A DNA stretch of 64,000 bases from contig JACKLD010000012.1 in assembly GCA_024236095.1 (NCBI GenBank), positions 124,001-188,000 of the forward strand. The letters are read 5' to 3'. The stretch is from Pseudomonadaceae bacterium (lineage in GTDB: Bacteria > Pseudomonadota > Alphaproteobacteria > UBA2136 > UBA6156). The notes beneath the pieces are model-generated. The model saw only the letters and a list, made by a program, of their open reading frames with translations, was not told the DNA's origin and searched no databases. Position numbers and translations under genes: made by a program. Shown here in pieces: positions 59,791 through 64,000 of this stretch (position 1 is the first letter of the stretch; every line of letters starts with the position of its first letter).

Positions 59791-61026
59791 ATGAAACACC
59801 TCACCCTTGCCTTCCTTTTGGCCCTCACCGCCACCTTTGCCCATGCCGCGACAGACCGCGTCGTCGCCGTGGTGAATGACCAAATCATCACCCTCTCCAA
59901 CGTGGCCGCCCGCACCCACCTGCTGGAACGCCAGATGGGTCTTGCCAACCCCACGCCGCCACAACAGGAGGCGCTGGGCAAACGCACCCTCGCCAAGCTC
60001 ATCGATGAAGAACTCATCCGCCAATATGGCTCTCATATGGGCATCACCGTCACCGATGCCGAACTGAAACAGGCCATCACCACCATCAGCGACAAAGACC
60101 CAAACTTCGCCCCCCTCACCAAAGGGCTTGAAAACGCTGCGGGCGAACAACTTGCAGCGGAAATCCTGTGGGACAAAATCACCGCCCAGCTCATCCGTCC
60201 TTCGGTGAACATCTCCAACCTTGAAGTCGACCAGATCATTGAAGACATGACCAAGTCCCGCCACGTGGTCGAGCGGGAAATCTCGCAAATCTTCCTTGCC
60301 GCCACCGATGAGAAAGAGGCCGCCAAACGCATGGAAACCATCAAGGCCGAGCTGGCCGGCGGCGCCGACTTCGCCACCCTCGCCCGCACCTACTCGGAAG
60401 ACACCTCCGCCGCCCAGGGCGGCCATATGGGATGGTTTGCCGGCGGCGAACTGAACCCACAACTTGAAGACGCGCTCGACAAAATGCAGCCGGGCCAAAC
60501 CAGCAACATCATCCGCACACCGCTGGGCTTGCATATCATCAAGCTGGACAACCTGCGCACCACCAAACCGGTATCCACCGAGCCCGTCACCGAGATGAAC
60601 CTTATCCTCGTCTCCCGCCCGCTGACTGAAGGCGAAAGTGCCGACGACGCCGCCAAGGCCTTCGGCAAAAACGTCATCGACGCCTACGCCAAGCCCGATG
60701 CCGTGCAGGCCGCCGTGGCCGACCCCGCGTTCAAGGTCACTTACAGCGGCACCAGCAACCTTGGCTTCATCAACCCCGCCAACCTGCAAAGCGCCATGCA
60801 GCAGGCGGCGGCAGGCCTCAAACCGGGCCGCTGGAGTGCCCCCTTCACCACCACCGACAGCGTCGGTGCCCTCTACCTGCTGGGCACCCGCCAAGCCATC
60901 CCGCCGCAACTCACCCAATACCGAGAGAGGGTGCGCGCCCACCTCACCCAAAACCGCATGGAGCTAGAAACCCGCCGCCTCCAGCGCGAACTCCGCCAAC
61001 GCGCCTTCGTCGATATCCGCTGGTAG
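59791..61026 (+). CDS. surA: SurA, periplasmic chaperone / peptidyl-prolyl isomerase
   Basis: 411 residues. MKHLTLAFLLALTATFAHA is the signal peptide, then the SurA N-terminal chaperone domain (DRVVAVVNDQIITLSNVAAR, KRTLAKLIDEELIRQYG). The first parvulin domain (about 165-270) is well conserved: EREISQIFLAATDEKEAAKRM, DFATLARTYSEDTSAAQGGHMGWFAGGEL, GLHIIKLDNLR. The second parvulin-like region is degenerate. It escorts LptD and porins to the BAM complex, fitting its place after lptD. Start at the ATG at 59791. Confidence 0.94.
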   Translation: MKHLTLAFLLALTATFAHAATDRVVAVVNDQIITLSNVAARTHLLERQMGLANPTPPQQEALGKRTLAKLIDEELIRQYGSHMGITVTDAELKQAITTISDKDPNFAPLTKGLENAAGEQLAAEILWDKITAQLIRPSVNISNLEVDQIIEDMTKSRHVVEREISQIFLAATDEKEAAKRMETIKAELAGGADFATLARTYSEDTSAAQGGHMGWFAGGELNPQLEDALDKMQPGQTSNIIRTPLGLHIIKLDNLRTTKPVSTEPVTEMNLILVSRPLTEGESADDAAKAFGKNVIDAYAKPDAVQAAVADPAFKVTYSGTSNLGFINPANLQSAMQQAAAGLKPGRWSAPFTTTDSVGALYLLGTRQAIPPQLTQYRERVRAHLTQNRMELETRRLQRELRQRAFVDIRW

Positions 61027-61088
61027 ACTCCCCCCGCCACCTAATGCGTCATTCCCGCAAGCCGAAGCTTAAAACCGTTTAGCCATCC

Positions 61089-61277
61089 TCGTCATTGCGA
61101 GCCGCAGGCGCGGCAATCTCCCAAAGACACCTCCAAAGCCAACCAAACAGGAAATCCCCACCCCGGCCTCCCAAGTCATCCCGTTGAAGAACGGGATCCA
61201 CGACCAACCTATAAGCCCACGGCCAAAGGCGTTCCATCTTTCGAACATACCAACATCGACCATTCGAACATCGGCAT
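61089..61277. repeat. Mosaic repeat upstream of the solute-binding gene
   Basis: Same order as 59494-59760: TCGTCATTGCGAGCCGCAGGCG, module C GTCATCCCGTTGAAGAACGGGATCC, CCACGGCCAAAGGCGTTCCATCTTTCGAACATACC, but without module D. It fills most of the gap between surA and the next gene. Confidence 0.9.
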
Positions 61278-61316
61278 ACCTACCAAAGCCTCCTCACCCA
61301 TGCTAACGTTGAGGCC

Positions 61317-62168
61317 ATGCGCATCCTCCCCGCCATCCTCGCAGCCCTTGTCACCGCCCTGCTCGCCGTCTGGCTCATCTCCCCCACATCCCCCGCGCCC
61401 ACAGCAACCGAATCTGCCTTCGACCACATCCTCCGCACGGGCACCATCCGCTGCGGTTACTATGTCTTCCCCCCCATGCTGATGTTTAATGAAACCACCC
61501 GCAAACCCTACGGCCTCGCGGTGGACATGATGAACCGCATCGCCGCCAAAACCTCCCTCAAGGTGGAATGGGTGGAAGAAATCAACTTCGGCAACTGGAT
61601 GAGCGGCCTCATCACCAAACGGTATGATGCCGTCTGCACGCCCATGTGGCCCAATGCCGCCATGACGCGGGAGTCCACCTTCGGCAAGCCGATGATGTAC
61701 GCAGCCATCTGGCCTTACACCCGCCAAGGCGATACCCGCTTCGACAACAACCTCGCCACCCTCAACACACCCGCCACCACCATCGCCGTGCAAGAGGGAA
61801 ATATCACCGCCGAACTGGTGAACGAACTCTTCCCCAACGCCAAACAGTACGCCATCCCCGGCAATACCGATTTCGGCCTCGCCATCGAGGCCGTGCGCAG
61901 CGGCAAGGCCGACGTGGTGCTGTGGGACGCCAACGGCGCCTATCAATACCAACTGAACAACCCGAAGACCCTGCACCAAGTCAAACTGGCCGAGCCATTG
62001 CAAATCATGCCCTTCGCCATCCCCTTCCCGCGCGGCGAGCACACTCTCAAACACCTGATGGACACCGCCCTCGACGACATGCTCAACACCGGCACCTTTG
62101 GCCGCATGATTGACAAATGGGAACCCGCCCCCGGCATGTTCCTCCGTCTCGCAAAGCCTTACCAATGA
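61317..62168 (+). CDS. Periplasmic solute-binding protein, amino acid ABC type (SBP_bac_3)
   Basis: 283 residues. The N-terminus (MRILPAILAALVTALLAVWLI) is a signal or anchor. The mature part shows the family 3 binding-protein pattern: FDHILRTGTIRCGYYVFPPMLMF, PYGLAVDMMNRIAAKTSLKVEWVEE, GLAIEAVRSGKADVVLWD. It should bind an amino acid or similar ligand, but no ABC permease or ATPase gene is nearby. It stands between surA and ksgA, where pdxA is found in many proteobacteria. Its stop overlaps the ksgA start (ATGA). Confidence 0.88.
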   Translation: MRILPAILAALVTALLAVWLISPTSPAPTATESAFDHILRTGTIRCGYYVFPPMLMFNETTRKPYGLAVDMMNRIAAKTSLKVEWVEEINFGNWMSGLITKRYDAVCTPMWPNAAMTRESTFGKPMMYAAIWPYTRQGDTRFDNNLATLNTPATTIAVQEGNITAELVNELFPNAKQYAIPGNTDFGLAIEAVRSGKADVVLWDANGAYQYQLNNPKTLHQVKLAEPLQIMPFAIPFPRGEHTLKHLMDTALDDMLNTGTFGRMIDKWEPAPGMFLRLAKPYQ

Positions 62169-63013
62169 CCTCCGTTAGTCCCGCCAAACACCTCGGCCAA
62201 CACTTCCTCACCAACCCGCGCACCATTGCGCGCATTGCCGATGCCGTGGGCGGCACCGCAGGCCAAACGGTGGCCGAAATCGGCCCGGGCACCGGCGCCC
62301 TCACCGCCGAATTGCTGCGCCGTGGCCTCCATGTCCTCGCGGTGGAAATGGACGACCGCTGCTATCCCACGCTGGAAGACCTCTCCGCTCAACACGACAA
62401 CCGCCTCACCCTCATCAAGGGCGATGCCCTGAAACTCGACACATGGCTGCCCCACCTCCCCCCCGGCAGCCCCATCTGCGGCAACCTGCCCTACAACGTC
62501 GGCACCGAAATCACCACCCGCCTCCTCCTCGCCCCCTATCAACCCCCAACGGCCGAAGGCCGTCATCCCCGCGCAGGCGGGGATCCACGTTACACCGCAG
62601 CGCAGCGTTCCATGTCCCACCCCATGGTGTTCATGTTACAAAAAGAAGTCATCCAACGCCTCACCGCCACCGGCCCAAGCCCGCACTGGGGCCGCCTCGG
62701 CGTCATAACCCATTTATTATGCGAAGCCCGCCGCCTGTTCGATGTCCCCCCCGGCTGCTTCAACCCGCCTCCCAAGGTGATGAGCAGCATCGTGCAACTC
62801 ACGCCCTTGCCTGCTCCCCGTTACGAAGTCGACTTTGCCAAGCTTGATACCCTCCTCCGTCATGCCTTCGGCCAACGCCGCAAGATGCTGCGCAGCAGCC
62901 TCAAAACGCTTCTGTCGGAAGACCAAATCACCGCCTGCGGCATCCCCGCCACCGCCCGCCCGGAAGAACTGTCTACACAAGAACTCTGCAATCTTTCCAA
63001 TGCAATAAAATGA
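62165..63013 (+). CDS. ksgA: 16S rRNA dimethyladenosine transferase, with in-frame repeat insertion
   Basis: 282 residues. It dimethylates A1518/A1519 of 16S rRNA. KHLGQHFLTNP, the SAM-binding VAEIGPGTGALTAELL, and NLPYNVGTEIT (catalytic NLPY) are intact, and FMLQKEVIQRL, GRLGVITHLLCEARRLFDVPPGCFNPPPKVMSSIV follow. Between LLLAPYQP and MSHPMVFMLQ there are about 22 extra residues (GRHPRAGGDPRYTAAQRS, about 132-149) encoded by a copy of the dispersed module D repeat. The frame is kept. The start overlaps the solute-binding gene. Confidence 0.96.
   Translation: MTSVSPAKHLGQHFLTNPRTIARIADAVGGTAGQTVAEIGPGTGALTAELLRRGLHVLAVEMDDRCYPTLEDLSAQHDNRLTLIKGDALKLDTWLPHLPPGSPICGNLPYNVGTEITTRLLLAPYQPPTAEGRHPRAGGDPRYTAAQRSMSHPMVFMLQKEVIQRLTATGPSPHWGRLGVITHLLCEARRLFDVPPGCFNPPPKVMSSIVQLTPLPAPRYEVDFAKLDTLLRHAFGQRRKMLRSSLKTLLSEDQITACGIPATARPEELSTQELCNLSNAIK
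62551..62613. repeat. Module D repeat inserted in the ksgA coding sequence
   Basis: GGCCGAAGGCCGTCATCCCCGC, AGGCGGGGATCCACGTTACA and a GCGTTCCATG end match the modules at 59657-59723 and near 17881-17940. Arms ATCCCCGC and GCGGGGAT form a hairpin. Confidence 0.93.
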
Positions 63014-63037
63014 TTTATTAATCAAATAAATCAACAA

Positions 63038-63769
63038 TCAAGCTGCCCGCTTCTCCACACCCAACGCTTCCACCATCGCGCAAATTGCCTTGTGCGCCGC
63101 CTCCACCGCCACCGCATCGGCGCCGCGTACCACCAGCGCCGTGCCCGGACGGTTATCGATGCGGTAGGGGTAGCTTCCCACTTCCAACTGGGGATAATCC
63201 CCCTGCACCGCCGCCAATCCGTCGGCGATGTCGCTCTCCCGCGCCCACACGTCCAGCGTCTTGCTATGGATCGGAGCCCCCTGCCCCAGCAAGGGCACGC
63301 AGGCCGCCAGCATCACCTGCATGGCACGCGGGATGCCCGCCAACACAAATACATTCTCCATGCGGCAGGCGGGGGCCCAGTCGCCCTCGTGCCACACCAG
63401 TGCGGCACCTTCAGGATAATCAGCCATACGCAGCGTCGCCTCGGTGGCGCGGTTGCCGTAGGTGGTGCGCAGGTGCTCTTCCACCCGCGTGTTGCGGGCC
63501 ACCGCCACGCCAAACGCCTTGGCCACGCTGACGATGGTGATGTCATCGTGGGTCGGGCCGATGCCGCCGGTGGTGAACACATAACCGTAGCGCGCGCGCA
63601 GGGCGTTCAGGGCATCGACAATCTCGTTCTCGATATCCGGCACCACGCGTACCTCGCGCACCGCCACACCCACGTCGGCCAGCCGCCGCGCAATGTGCGC
63701 CACGTTGGCATCCTCGGTGCGCCCCGAGAGGATTTCGTTGCCGATGATGAGGATGGCAGCGTCAGTCAT
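63038..63769 (-). CDS. CinA-type molybdopterin-binding domain protein
   Basis: 243 residues covering the MoaB/MogA-like N-terminal domain of CinA: AAILIIGNEILSGRTEDANVAHIARRL, VVPDIENEIVDAL, FTTGGIGPTHDDITIVSVAKAFG and LAGIPRAMQVML. The C-terminal nicotinamide-nucleotide amidase domain of full-length CinA is absent. Such stand-alone proteins are often COG1058 nucleotide-processing enzymes. The start at 63769 overlaps the upstream exonuclease gene by 8 bp. Convergent with ksgA. Confidence 0.9.
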   Translation of the reverse strand: MTDAAILIIGNEILSGRTEDANVAHIARRLADVGVAVREVRVVPDIENEIVDALNALRARYGYVFTTGGIGPTHDDITIVSVAKAFGVAVARNTRVEEHLRTTYGNRATEATLRMADYPEGAALVWHEGDWAPACRMENVFVLAGIPRAMQVMLAACVPLLGQGAPIHSKTLDVWARESDIADGLAAVQGDYPQLEVGSYPYRIDNRPGTALVVRGADAVAVEAAHKAICAMVEALGVEKRAA

Positions 63770-64000
63770 CTTTGAATCCCTTCTTCCAAGCTTCTTCAAA
63801 AGCAACCAAGTGTCCTTTGCTGTCATCCTTCAGCAAATATTCCCGCACATGTGCCTCTTCCTTGGCCAAGGCGCCTGCCGTCACGTAGCCCGCCAGATGC
63901 TGGTATTTCAGGTACAGCAAGTAGGTATTGAGCACATCGGTTTCGCAGTAGTCGCGAATCAGCCCAACCTCGCCCGCCGCAAACAGCTTGCCCACCTTGC
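63762..64000 (-). CDS. PolB-like 3'-5' exonuclease (partial, N-terminus beyond window)
   Basis: The last 79 residues or so of a protein continuing past the window edge. LIRDYCETDVLNTYLLYLKYQHLAG resembles the final exonuclease motif (YCExDVLNTYLLYLR) of the predicted 3'-5' exonucleases related to the proofreading domain of PolB. The C-terminal part (HVREYLLKDDSKGHLVAFEEAWKKG) is also consistent. The other catalytic motifs lie outside, so the call rests on one motif. Overlaps the CinA-type gene by 8 bp. Confidence 0.75.
   Translation of the reverse strand, partial: KVGKLFAAGEVGLIRDYCETDVLNTYLLYLKYQHLAGYVTAGALAKEEAHVREYLLKDDSKGHLVAFEEAWKKGFKDD

Noticed and set aside
63038..63769. Full-length CinA competence/damage-inducible protein
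   Set aside because: The amidase domain is missing and the gene ends cleanly, so only the MoaB-like domain is supported.

Overview
The window is a GC-rich, gene-dense piece of chromosome from a Gram-negative proteobacterium. Outer-membrane biogenesis genes (lptF, lptG, lptD, surA), secD/secF/yajC, a porin and an operon for a two-subunit (alpha/beta) E1-type pyruvate dehydrogenase are most like Alphaproteobacteria. The tmRNA gene is the standard one-piece type, not the permuted two-piece type usual in that class. The lineage is therefore either deep-branching or near, rather than inside, the classical alphaproteobacteria. No rRNA or phylogenetic marker here settles this.

Layout. 1-8 kb: uvrB (C-terminus outside the window), a GT4 glycosyltransferase, lipA, ssb, a small Tat-signal protein and uvrA. 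8-17.6 kb: a Ca2+/Na+ antiporter, a GlsB-type protein, a shortened CCA-adding-type enzyme, a prepilin peptidase, a DUF167 protein, a secreted sensor-like protein, a porin, hupE, tmRNA, and an SPFH protein coupled to a PIF1-like helicase. 17.6-31 kb: a repeat cluster, secF-secD-yajC, a 121-bp tandem repeat joined to an inverted copy of a tRNA-Thr 3' end, lysS, mtgA, a GT2 glycosyltransferase, asnB, and a lone VirB11-like ATPase beside two membrane-anchored orphans. 31-38.6 kb: one tightly overlapping operon pdhA-orf-pdhB-SGNH-orf-NUDIX-pdhC-NUDIX-lpd. 38.8-50.8 kb: a complete type I secretion adhesin module. 51-64 kb: rpsF-rpsR-rplI, holC, pepA, lptF-lptG-lptD-surA-(solute-binding protein)-ksgA, a CinA-type domain protein and the end of a PolB-like exonuclease.

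The most notable system is the adhesin module. It has an ABC exporter, a HlyD adaptor, a TolC pore, a LapG-type periplasmic cysteine protease and a 1405-residue repeat adhesin with an Ala-Ala-Gly motif near its N-terminus. In place of the GGDEF-EAL receptor LapD, the gene directly after lapG encodes a two-TM periplasmic-sensor protein with an HD-GYP domain that has lost its HD and HH metal ligands. I propose a Lap-type inside-out switch with a pseudo-enzyme HD-GYP receptor.

The second theme is repeats. Several families of short palindromic elements sit between genes, and two have entered conserved reading frames without breaking them (uvrA and ksgA). Many conserved genes overlap as ATGA or GTGA. 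The orphan genes look more AT-rich than their neighbours by eye.
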